Assembly: GCA_016786965.1 (NCBI GenBank)
Contig: JAEUVL010000937.1
Location: 1-14,253, forward strand
Reading direction: 5' to 3'
DNA: 14,253 bases
From: Chitinophagaceae bacterium
Lineage (GTDB): Bacteria > Bacteroidota > Bacteroidia > Chitinophagales > Chitinophagaceae
Both the position numbers and the translations under genes were made by a program. Below, in pieces: positions 1 to 7,107 of the stretch. The stretch's first letter is position 1. The number at the start of each line of letters is the position of its first letter. Below the pieces are notes generated by a model, which was not told the origin of the DNA, ran no database searches, and saw nothing but the letters and a program-made list of their open reading frames with translations.

Positions 1-1568
1 TTGCGGAAGCTGGCCCCTTTTACGATCAGGTAGCCGACAGTGATCATATTGCGCAGCTCCAGCAGTTGTGGTGACAGGGTGCTGCTTTCATACAATTGTT
101 CTGTTTCCTCCCACAAGAGGTCAAGTCGGCGCAAAGCCCGTTGTAAACGAATATCATTCCTTACTATCCCCACATAATCACTCATCACCTGCTGCAATTC
201 TTTCAGACTTTGAGTGATCAGGATCATTTCTTTCGGTTCAGTCGTGCCGGTGGCATTCCAATCGGGAACAGCCGCTCCATTCCTAACCTCCCCCAAACCC
301 ACTCCAATAGAGGGGGCTTTCGAATAAGCAGCCACTTTGACAATGGTATCCATAAAACACCGGTGTGCAAACACCATTGCTTCCAATAATGAATTACTTG
401 CCAGCCTGTTGGCGCCATGCAAACCTGTAGAAGCACATTCTCCACAGGCATATAAATTTCGGATGGAGCTTCGCCCCCACTCATCTGTTTTAATACCGCC
501 GCAACTATAGTGTGCTGCCGGAGAAACCGGTATCATGTGTTTGGTGATATCTATGCCAATTGACAGGCACTTCTCATAAATATTAGGGAAATGCTCGGTG
601 AATTTTTCCTTGCCAAAATGACGGCAGTCCAGCCACACATGTTCTGTACCGGTTCGTTTCATCTCGCTGTCTATGGCCCTGGCCACAATATCCCGCGGAG
701 CCAGGTCCCTGCGTTCATCATAGCGCTCCATAAAAGCTTCGCCATCCTTATTTCGTAAAATACCCCCATCACCCCGAACGGCTTCTGTTATTAAAAAGGC
801 CTGTCCCTTCACACCTGGTTCATACAAAGCAGTTGGATGAAACTGGATAAACTCCATGTTCTCCACCCTGCCTTTTGCCCGGTACACCATCGCCACTCCA
901 TCGCCGGTGGCTATTGATGGGTTAGTAGTAGTGCGGTACACCTGTCCATTACCACCGGTGGCCAGCAAAGTGATATTGGCCAGTATCTTCTCGATCTTAT
1001 TCGTTTCAAGATTTAATACATAGACTCCATAACATTCCACATCCGGTGTGGCTTTATTTACCAGGTAACCTAAATGGTGCTGGGTGATGATGTCCACCAC
1101 AAAGCAATGCTTGATGAATTCGATATTCTTTTGTGCTGCAACGGCATCTATAAGGGCCCGTTCCATTTCACGGCCTGTTACATCCTTATGATGCAATATC
1201 CGAAACTCAGAATGTCCTCCCTCTTTTCCTCTTTTATAATCACCATCTTCTTCTTTGTCAAACTTGGCACCCCAGTCTATGATCTCCTGCACCCTGTCCG
1301 GGCCTTCCTTTACCACTATCTCCACTACTTTTTCATTGCACAATCCATCACCAGCCACCAGGGTATCTTCAATATGTTTTTCAAAGCTATCGTTCTCCAT
1401 ATCATTTACCACGGCTATCCCACCCTGGGCATATTTGGTATTGGTTTCATCGGCGGTGGCTTTTGTCATTACCAATACTTTCTTATCAGGAAACTCGTTC
1501 GCCACTTTCAGGGCATAGGTGAGCCCGGCAATACCTGAGCCAATTACAAGGAAATCTGTTTGTTGCAT
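1..1568 (-). CDS. nadB: L-aspartate oxidase, C-terminus cut by window edge
   Basis: This FAD enzyme oxidises L-aspartate to iminoaspartate, the first step of de novo NAD synthesis; NadA then makes quinolinate. I translated it by hand from the ATG at 1568: 522 codons stay open to the left edge, so perhaps 10-20 residues are missing compared with the roughly 540 aa of E. coli NadB. Residues 9-15 give the FAD-binding GxGxxG loop (IGSGIAG), and 47-51 the YAQGG motif. The active-site set known from E. coli is present: E121, H244 (FHPTAL), R292 (LAPRDIV), H353 (AAHYSCGG) and R388 (HGANRLASNS). The C-terminal helical region starts near 445. The gene begins 10 bases after the YhhN-family gene and is probably the third gene of an ispG operon. 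nadA and nadC are not in the window but could lie just to the left. The function is secure. Confidence 0.97.
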   Translation of the reverse strand, partial: MQQTDFLVIGSGIAGLTYALKVANEFPDKKVLVMTKATADETNTKYAQGGIAVVNDMENDSFEKHIEDTLVAGDGLCNEKVVEIVVKEGPDRVQEIIDWGAKFDKEEDGDYKRGKEGGHSEFRILHHKDVTGREMERALIDAVAAQKNIEFIKHCFVVDIITQHHLGYLVNKATPDVECYGVYVLNLETNKIEKILANITLLATGGNGQVYRTTTNPSIATGDGVAMVYRAKGRVENMEFIQFHPTALYEPGVKGQAFLITEAVRGDGGILRNKDGEAFMERYDERRDLAPRDIVARAIDSEMKRTGTEHVWLDCRHFGKEKFTEHFPNIYEKCLSIGIDITKHMIPVSPAAHYSCGGIKTDEWGRSSIRNLYACGECASTGLHGANRLASNSLLEAMVFAHRCFMDTIVKVAAYSKAPSIGVGLGEVRNGAAVPDWNATGTTEPKEMILITQSLKELQQVMSDYVGIVRNDIRLQRALRRLDLLWEETEQLYESSTLSPQLLELRNMITVGYLIVKGASFR

Positions 1569-1578
1569 ATTGAGATTC

Positions 1579-2253
1579 TTACGAGTCAGTAGTTAAATAA
1601 TCCGCTGCCCCTTTTATAATAGAAAACTGCGCAGCGCCATATGTAAGCATAATGATAACACCCGCCATATCAAATGGTTGATAAAATTTATTGACCGCCA
1701 GCACTGAGTCTGAAATAACAAAGAGAAGAGCACCTGTCATCATCCACTTACCTGCTATTTTATTTCTGATATACAACATGTGCATGGCCAGCATGAACAT
1801 TGTACTGATAACAATCCCATACACCAGTACCGGCACTTTCATATCCTTCAGGTAAGGCGCCAGCAGGTAAATTAGCCCTGCATAATATACGGCCACTATG
1901 GCGAAAGTCCATCCCTTACTTTGCACTTTCTCCATCCCCTTTACCCGGTGAAAGAAAATAATATAAAAGATATGCGCCAGCAAAAAAGAAGATAACCCCA
2001 AAAGGAAGAACAACTCATTTCTGTCTGCAAACAACAGCAATACATCACCCATCATGGAAAAGAGCATTGCAAACAATACCCATTTTGCCAATCCTCTTGT
2101 AATGGAACTGATGCGGGAATCAAAATAGCCGATCAGCACCGTCATAATAAGAGGCTTGAAGACCATTTGCAGCTCTTCATTACGTACCTGCATACTGGTA
2201 ATATGGCCGCCCAGTACAAGTACAAATAATAATATCCAGTGTTTTTCTTTCAT
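1579..2253 (-). CDS. YhhN (TMEM86) family integral membrane protein, putative lysoplasmalogenase
   Basis: A 224-aa protein with about eight hydrophobic segments, the usual size for the YhhN family. Family-type signatures are visible: KP at 33-34, GD at 69-70 (SMMGDVLLL), a G86/F90/H94/Y97 pattern (GLSSFLLAHIFY), FVISDSVLAVNKF at 178-190 and TYGAAQ at 204-209. The human relative TMEM86B, and characterised bacterial members, cleave the vinyl-ether bond of lysoplasmalogens; the conserved acidic residues D70 and D182 are likely active-site positions. Whether this organism makes plasmalogens is unknown, so the substrate is inferred. The gene sits in the inner membrane class and is packed between ispG (6 bases upstream) and nadB (10 bases downstream), so it is co-transcribed with both. 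Family assignment is firm; catalytic activity is not shown. Confidence 0.85.
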   Translation of the reverse strand: MKEKHWILLFVLVLGGHITSMQVRNEELQMVFKPLIMTVLIGYFDSRISSITRGLAKWVLFAMLFSMMGDVLLLFADRNELFFLLGLSSFLLAHIFYIIFFHRVKGMEKVQSKGWTFAIVAVYYAGLIYLLAPYLKDMKVPVLVYGIVISTMFMLAMHMLYIRNKIAGKWMMTGALLFVISDSVLAVNKFYQPFDMAGVIIMLTYGAAQFSIIKGAADYLTTDS

Positions 2254-2259
2254 CGGAAT

Positions 2260-4290
2260 TTATGCATCTACCCAGGCACCATTCTCCTTTATTAGTTCTA
2301 TCAATTCTTTCACTGCCACTTCGCTGTTCACATTTTTCTTCACTACGTCTTTGCCTTTGTATAAAGTGATCTTACCCGGCCCGCTGCCTACGTATCCAAA
2401 ATCTGCATCGGCCATTTCACCCGGACCGTTTACTATACAGCCCATGATGGCGATCTTTACTCCTTTCAAGTGGTTAGTTACTGCCCGTATCTTCGCTGTG
2501 GTTTCCTGCAGATCAAATAAGGTACGGCCACAGCTTGGGCAACTGATATACTCTGTCTTGGAAATTCTTGTACGGGTAGCCTGTAAAATACTGAAAGCGG
2601 TATTATTGGTAAACTGGTAGATGTCTTTTACTTCCAGGTAGGTGCGCCCGGTTGATTTAATGTTTTCCAATTTTGATTTACTGCTATACCCCAGGCAAAT
2701 ACCATCACCCATTCCTTCAAGGCACAAGGCTCCGGTTTCTGTAGCAAAGTGAATGAGGTGTTCGTCGGGTGTTTGCCAATTGCTGTCAGTAATTAATACC
2801 ACCGGGTTTTTGATACCCTTGCTCATCAGAGTAATAAACATCCGCCGTACAGACTGCATAGCGTTGACGTTTTTTGAGCTCAGGCAAAGAACAACCCTGG
2901 GGTCATTTGCCAGCTTGTCCAAGAATGTGTCATCATTTACTATCGTTGTATCACTATAACAGTCGATCATGACAAAATTCAACCGGTCACTTATCTGTTC
3001 AGCAACTGCAAATCCACTATCGCTGAATATGGGCAGGTATTTTCCTTTATCAGTCGCTAATTCCCATGCAGCAGGATATGTGATCACTTTCAACGTGCCG
3101 GGTAGTGCAAAATCAAGGAGTTGATGCCCGGTGAAAATATAATCGGCAGCAGCGTCCCCAATTGTCCATTTATCAGTAGCCGCATCATAGGTATAACCAA
3201 TGCTTTGCAAATGTGCAGGAGTTATCTTTTCTACTTTACTCATATCTGCCACTACAACCGGTACCTGCTTACCACCGATATTGTCTATGGCAAAAGTTTC
3301 TCTTCTTTTGTACTCGAATGGATTGTATGGAATTTTGAGTGCTGATGCCTGGGCCAACACTATTTCTTCTTTGAGGTTGTCTGTTCCGGCTTCAGACTTC
3401 TGGCTTCTGGCTTCGTACCTCTTCACCAGGTCCTTACACACGGGTATTTCAAACTCGGGATCTTCTGTGAGTGAGACACGGATCGTATCTCCAATACCAT
3501 CTTCCAGCAACGTACCAATACCTACGGCTGATTTTATTCTTCCATCTTCCCCATCACCGGCCTCTGTTACACCCAGGTGCAGCGGGTAACATTCGCCAAA
3601 CTCATCTGCCATTGTCTTGATCAGTAACCGGTAGGCTTGCACCATTACCTGTGGGTTACTGCTCTTCATACTCAGTATTATGTTATGATATGTTTCATTT
3701 CTGGCTATCCGCAAAAATTCCATAGCACTTTCCACCATTCCCATTGGGGTATCGCCATAGCGGCTCATGATACGATCGCTCAGAGAGCCATGATTGGTGC
3801 CAATACGCATCGCAGTACCATGTTCTTTACAAATCTTCACCAGCGGGGTGAAACGGTCTCTTATCCGCTCAATCTCTTCTGCATACTCCGCATCGGTATA
3901 TTCTATTTGTTCAAACTTCTTCTTATCTACGTAATTGCCGGGGTTCACCCTAACTTTCTCGATGATACGGGCTGCTATTTCAGCAGCATTAGGGGTAAAA
4001 TGGATATCAGCAATAATAGGTGTGTTGTATCCCCGTTTGCGGAGCTCATTTTTTATATTCAGTAGATTCTCTGCTTCGTTTTTGGAAGGGGCTGTAATAC
4101 GGATCAGTTCTGAGCCCGCCTCAATGCAGCGGATACTTTGCTCTACTGTGGCCATGGTGTCCATGGTATCGGTCGTTGTCATGGTTTGTACCCGGATCGG
4201 ATTCAAACCTCCCAGCAACAAGTCACCAATTCTGACCTCTCTTGTTTTAAGCCGCTGATATGCTGTAAGTGATTCGCAGTAAAATTGCAT
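2260..4290 (-). CDS. ispG: 4-hydroxy-3-methylbut-2-enyl diphosphate synthase, long (three-domain) form
   Basis: IspG (GcpE) converts MEcPP to HMBPP, the penultimate step of the MEP isoprenoid pathway, using a [4Fe-4S] cluster. At 676 aa it is the long form typical of Bacteroidota, Chlamydiae and plants, not the ~370-aa E. coli form. An N-terminal TIM barrel (about 15-290, beginning KTREVRIGDLLLGG) is followed by the extra central domain (about 310-570) and a C-terminal cluster domain. The cluster ligands are visible as C584 and C587 (SCPSCG), C618 and E625 (MGCIVNGPGE). Start: the ATG at 4290 gives the family's usual N-terminus. A -7-like box lies 27 bases upstream. It heads the ispG-yhhN-nadB cluster. 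Oddity: the linker at residues 293-301 is encoded by four imperfect copies of a 7-base repeat (3388-3415), see the separate entry. The function is secure. Confidence 0.98.
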   Translation of the reverse strand: MQFYCESLTAYQRLKTREVRIGDLLLGGLNPIRVQTMTTTDTMDTMATVEQSIRCIEAGSELIRITAPSKNEAENLLNIKNELRKRGYNTPIIADIHFTPNAAEIAARIIEKVRVNPGNYVDKKKFEQIEYTDAEYAEEIERIRDRFTPLVKICKEHGTAMRIGTNHGSLSDRIMSRYGDTPMGMVESAMEFLRIARNETYHNIILSMKSSNPQVMVQAYRLLIKTMADEFGECYPLHLGVTEAGDGEDGRIKSAVGIGTLLEDGIGDTIRVSLTEDPEFEIPVCKDLVKRYEARSQKSEAGTDNLKEEIVLAQASALKIPYNPFEYKRRETFAIDNIGGKQVPVVVADMSKVEKITPAHLQSIGYTYDAATDKWTIGDAAADYIFTGHQLLDFALPGTLKVITYPAAWELATDKGKYLPIFSDSGFAVAEQISDRLNFVMIDCYSDTTIVNDDTFLDKLANDPRVVLCLSSKNVNAMQSVRRMFITLMSKGIKNPVVLITDSNWQTPDEHLIHFATETGALCLEGMGDGICLGYSSKSKLENIKSTGRTYLEVKDIYQFTNNTAFSILQATRTRISKTEYISCPSCGRTLFDLQETTAKIRAVTNHLKGVKIAIMGCIVNGPGEMADADFGYVGSGPGKITLYKGKDVVKKNVNSEVAVKELIELIKENGAWVDA
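3388..3415 (-). repeat. Heptanucleotide tandem repeat (4 copies) inside ispG
   Basis: On the plus strand four consecutive 7-mers read GGCTTCA, GACTTCT, GGCTTCT and GGCTTCG, so the consensus is GGCTTCT with one or two changes per copy. In the coding strand the unit is AGAAGCC, and the stretch encodes residues EARSQKSEA (293-301) exactly at the junction between the TIM barrel and the inserted domain. As 7 is not a multiple of 3, gain or loss of a single unit would shift the frame; only changes of three units are neutral. Confidence 0.75.
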
Positions 4291-4317
4291 TGGCAGATGT
4301 GAAATTTAGATACTGTG

Positions 4318-4325
4318 CAAATTTA
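4318..4325 (-). promoter_or_regulatory. Candidate -7 box (TAAATTTG) for the ispG operon
   Basis: On the minus strand this octamer matches the Bacteroidota -7 consensus TAnnTTTG exactly and lies 27 bases before the ispG ATG. I see no convincing TTTG at the -33 distance, so the call rests on the -7 box and its position alone. Confidence 0.4.
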
Positions 4326-4405
4326 GCGAACTAAAGGAAGTAATTGTTTATTTCAGAGAGTGAGGACAGTCTCTCCTTTCTATAGTTGCTAATTCCCGGA
4401 CTTTA

Positions 4406-5032
4406 TCACCAATCTTTAGGCTTCGATCCGCCACCGGTGGCTTTTGCTTTTTGCATTTGCTGTTTTATATCCTTTTCCTTTTGCTCCAGCAGCTTGAGAC
4501 GCTGCTCCGCTTCTTTCTGGCTCATCTTTGGCTGTTGCTGTTGTTTCTTTTGCTGCTCCTGTTCTTTCTTTTTCTTTTGCTGGTCATCTTTCTTTTTGGG
4601 AGGGTTTTTCTTTTTTTGTTCCAGCAATGCTTTTTGAAGGTTTTCTCTGGCCTCTTTATCAGCGGGGTTCAGGCGCAAAGCGTTTTTATACGCCTCAATG
4701 CTTTCTTCCAGTTTCTTTTGTTTACTAAGGACAGCACCCTTATTATAAAAAGCCCTGGCTTTAATACTTTTATCCCCTTCACCACCTGCCACTTCTGAAA
4801 ATAACTGTATGGCCTCCTCTTCTTTACCCATTTTTTGCAATGAATTGCCCAGGTTGAGTTTTGCTGTTGCGTTGTCTGGCTCTTGTTTTAGTGCTTTATT
4901 ATACTCAATCCCCGCCTTTTCAAATTGTTGCTGGCGGTAGAGATCATTGCCTTGCTGAATAAACTTTTCTGCAGATTGTGCCTGCACTGCCATTGAGCCT
5001 GTTAATAGAAGTATCGTCAACAATCCTCTCAT
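4406..5032 (-). CDS. BatC/BatE-like TPR protein, exported
   Basis: A 208-aa protein with a signal peptide (residues 1-18, cleavage likely at VQA/Q), then about three tetratricopeptide repeats (roughly 20-53, 54-87 and 92-125), and a very Lys/Gln-rich segment (139-168) leading to a charged helical tail (170-197) and a terminal KPKDW. TPR plus K/Q-rich tail ending near KDW is the layout of the small TPR proteins of Bacteroidota bat (Bacteroides aerotolerance) operons. The TPRs presumably hold a periplasmic partner, most likely the VWA protein encoded just before it. The start ATG overlaps the TGA of that gene (ATGA), implying translational coupling. The exact letter (BatC versus BatE) cannot be settled by eye. 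The K/Q-rich part is low-complexity and likely disordered. Confidence 0.85.
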   Translation of the reverse strand: MRGLLTILLLTGSMAVQAQSAEKFIQQGNDLYRQQQFEKAGIEYNKALKQEPDNATAKLNLGNSLQKMGKEEEAIQLFSEVAGGEGDKSIKARAFYNKGAVLSKQKKLEESIEAYKNALRLNPADKEARENLQKALLEQKKKNPPKKKDDQQKKKKEQEQQKKQQQQPKMSQKEAEQRLKLLEQKEKDIKQQMQKAKATGGGSKPKDW

Positions 5033-6042
5033 GCTTGCATGTTTTGCATTAAACGGCGTCTTTCCGGTATAAACGTTTCAATTATCAACAATAACAGCAT
5101 GCCTGCAGCAAACCAGAAATACCAGGTGCGGAAATTGATCTGCGACACATCACCGAATGCTTTTTTATCTATTTGTGCTAATTGGCCTTTAATAACTGAT
5201 ACGGCCTCGTCACTGCTTTGCAGGCGAATATAGATACCATTTGTTTCCGCTGCGATCTGTTTGAGTGTTTCTTCATTCAATTTTGAAATAACGGTATTGC
5301 CTGCTTCGTCCTTTTTGGCAAAACCTGTTGCCGGATCAATGATCTCCGTACCATCCGGTGACCCAACACCTATGGTGTTGATCATTACACCCTGCTCTGC
5401 CAGTTCAGCAGCAGCCTTAACGGCACTTTCCTCATGCTCTTCACCATCGGAGATAAGAATCACAGTTTTAAATCTTTTCTCAGTACTGTTAAATACATTG
5501 GCACTCATCATCAGCGCATCAGTTATTACCGTACCTTGTTGCGGTACCGCAACAGGGCTGGCAGTACTCACAAACATACGGGCAGCACCATGATCCAGTG
5601 TCAGGGGCATTTGTAAATAAGCTTTGCCGGCAAATAAAACCAGCGCAATCCTGTCGTCAGGCATTTCGTTCATTAGCTTATTGACAAACTGCTTGGCCCT
5701 TTCCAGCCGGTTGGGCGCCAGGTCGGCCGCCAGCATACTATTACTTACGTCTATCGCTATAGCGACATCAATTCCTTTGCGGGTAATGTTGCTGCTTGCA
5801 CCCGGCTTTCGGGGATTCATCACCGCCACAATGCCGAGGGCAAATGCGGCTGAAAAGAATATAAATTTTACAGTAAATAGTTTTAAAGAGAAATTCCCGT
5901 TAAGGGCCTTTACCAGCTTGGGATCACCGATCCGCTTAGTTACTTTTTTCTTCCAGGTAGATAAGCCAATAAAAAGGGCGACCAGCAACAGCAGTGCTGC
6001 AAATAACCAAATGAATTCTTTATGTTGAAACTGAAAAGACAA
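5029..6042 (-). CDS. BatB-like VWA-domain inner membrane protein, TTG start
   Basis: A 337-aa protein with N-terminal membrane segments (about 10-27 and 57-76), a von Willebrand factor A domain (about 92-280) and a C-terminal membrane helix (about 308-325) followed by a basic tail. The metal-binding MIDAS motif is complete: D98-x-S100-x-S102 (DVSNS), T171 (GTVITDAL) and D199 (ISDGEEH). The topology is that of BatA/BatB proteins, which hold a VWA domain in the periplasm, probably as part of a membrane complex in stress tolerance; the molecular role of Bat proteins is not well established. Start: the family-type N-terminus (SFQFQHKEF) is preceded by TTG at 6042. Upstream in frame there is no ATG or GTG before the TAA at about 6084-6086, so TTG is the best start. 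It overlaps the TPR gene by 4 bases. MoxR, DUF58, batA and batD are not beside it. Confidence 0.9.
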   Translation of the reverse strand: MSFQFQHKEFIWLFAALLLLVALFIGLSTWKKKVTKRIGDPKLVKALNGNFSLKLFTVKFIFFSAAFALGIVAVMNPRKPGASSNITRKGIDVAIAIDVSNSMLAADLAPNRLERAKQFVNKLMNEMPDDRIALVLFAGKAYLQMPLTLDHGAARMFVSTASPVAVPQQGTVITDALMMSANVFNSTEKRFKTVILISDGEEHEESAVKAAAELAEQGVMINTIGVGSPDGTEIIDPATGFAKKDEAGNTVISKLNEETLKQIAAETNGIYIRLQSSDEAVSVIKGQLAQIDKKAFGDVSQINFRTWYFWFAAGMLLLLIIETFIPERRRLMQNMQA

Positions 6043-6091
6043 GTTGAAAATTTGGAACTGAGTGAATATGAAAATTGAATATTACGCAAAA

Positions 6092-6117
6092 ACCAAACCA
6101 ATAACCAACAAACCAAT
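6092..6117. repeat. Short ACCAA-rich direct repeats upstream of the VWA gene
   Basis: ACCAA occurs four times (starting at 6092, 6097, 6104 and 6112) within 25 bases, 50-75 bases upstream of the TTG start of the batB-like gene; on the transcribed strand this is TTGGT x4. It could be a protein-binding or slippage site, or chance low complexity. No clear -7/-33 pair was found in this gap. Confidence 0.35.
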
Positions 6118-6167
6118 GATCAGCAATTGTTTTCATTTTAAACCTTGTCCGTTTGCCGGATCATTTT

Positions 6168-6995
6168 CTACATCTCACCTTTAAAGAAACCCAGTTGCCC
6201 GAGTATGTCTTTCAGTATCTTCATCCGTACCGTCCTCATGTCAATGTTACGGTCTTTTGATTCTATATTCAATACAAAAAAGTAGGGGTGGTTATTCTCT
6301 TCTATCCAACCCACAATCCAGCCAACCGGATCTCCATTCTCTTTGAATCCCCAGCCGGTTTTATATCCCAGGCGATAGTTGGTATTATTCTCAAAGAGCA
6401 TTGCTCTTTTCACCGTTTCCTGGTAGGTTTTGAAAAAAGGAAGCTGGTTAAAATATAATTGCTTTACTACGCCCAATTCCTGGTCGGGTGTAACCTTCAG
6501 GGTATTGTCTAACCAGAAAGTATCAATTGCAGAGCTTATCTTAAACAGTGATGTGTCACTTTTGGCTCCGTACTTCAGGCTGTCGAGCCAGTACTGCATC
6601 TGTTCTTTACCGATACGCCGCGCCACTTCCTGGTAATATGGCACTGAAGATATCCTGAATGCTTCATACATATTTATGTCTTTATTCCAATCGTCATTCC
6701 AGCGTTTTACCCCATCCCATTTAATGACCATACTGTCATTTACAATCTTGCCGGTTTGCAAACCGATCAGCGAATTGATGATCTTAAAAGTGGAAGCAGG
6801 AGTATAACTACTGTCCCGGTATCGTCCGAAATTATGCACTGTAAACTTTCCCGAAGCATTGTTCATCAGGGCAAAACAACCTTCAACTTTGTTCTCATCA
6901 AAATACTTCTTCAGGCTTTTATCTTCTTTGATATTATTAGGCGAGCAGGACTGAACTAACACAACCAACAGCAAAAGGTACACAATGGGTCTCAT
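6168..6995 (-). CDS. Class D (OXA-type) beta-lactamase family lipoprotein
   Basis: A 275-aa protein aligning by eye with OXA enzymes over its length. The serine active site is S68-T69-F70-K71 (PASTFKIINSLIG), where K71 would be the carboxylated lysine. The second motif is S116-x-V118 (ISSVPYYQE, compare SVVPVYQE in OXA-48), the third is K212-T213-G214, and the tryptophan that shields the carboxylated lysine is W161 (FWLD). GWIVGW (225-230) also matches. Oddity: the usual YGN motif reads YGA (142-144), followed by a loop about six residues longer than in OXA-10. A lipobox (LVQSC, C17) predicts a lipid-anchored periplasmic protein. The expected role is serine hydrolysis of beta-lactams, or a related penicillin-binding or sensor function. 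It stands 125 bases upstream of the bat pair on the same strand and may or may not be co-transcribed. Family sure; activity unproven. Confidence 0.92.
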   Translation of the reverse strand: MRPIVYLLLLVVLVQSCSPNNIKEDKSLKKYFDENKVEGCFALMNNASGKFTVHNFGRYRDSSYTPASTFKIINSLIGLQTGKIVNDSMVIKWDGVKRWNDDWNKDINMYEAFRISSVPYYQEVARRIGKEQMQYWLDSLKYGAKSDTSLFKISSAIDTFWLDNTLKVTPDQELGVVKQLYFNQLPFFKTYQETVKRAMLFENNTNYRLGYKTGWGFKENGDPVGWIVGWIEENNHPYFFVLNIESKDRNIDMRTVRMKILKDILGQLGFFKGEM

Positions 6996-7014
6996 CTGTG
7001 ATAAAAATTTTGCT

Positions 7015-7022
7015 CAAAGGTA
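7015..7022 (-). promoter_or_regulatory. Candidate -7 box (TACCTTTG) for the beta-lactamase gene
   Basis: An exact TAnnTTTG match on the minus strand, 19 bases before the lactamase ATG, in the 112-base gap between divergent genes. No -33 TTTG at the right distance was seen. It would give a very short leader, as is common in Bacteroidota. Confidence 0.35.
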
Positions 7023-7107
7023 CTCCCAAAGTCTTTGCCCCGCTTGCCTTTGATAAAATAAAGGGCAATTTTTAAACCTCCTGTTTCGTTAAACAAAAAA
7101 AATCCGG

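Noticed and set aside
1074..1538. 154-aa open frame on the plus strand opposite nadB
   Set aside because: It is antisense to a clearly coding nadB with all active-site residues; its peptide has no coherent features.
2156..4258. Several plus-strand open frames opposite the YhhN-family gene and ispG
   Set aside because: The minus-strand proteins are unmistakable; the plus-strand frames are Ser/Phe-rich shadows.
4355..4378. GAGAG...CTCTC inverted repeat between the TPR gene and ispG, as a terminator
   Set aside because: The stem is only 5-6 bp with a 10-base loop and no T-tract follows on the minus strand, so I do not call a terminator.
6053..6130. Possible leader peptide starting MKTIADHWF on the minus strand before the VWA gene
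   Set aside because: About 38 codons overlapping the VWA start in another frame, no ribosome site or known leader pattern; the hydrophobic look comes from the TTGGTT repeats.
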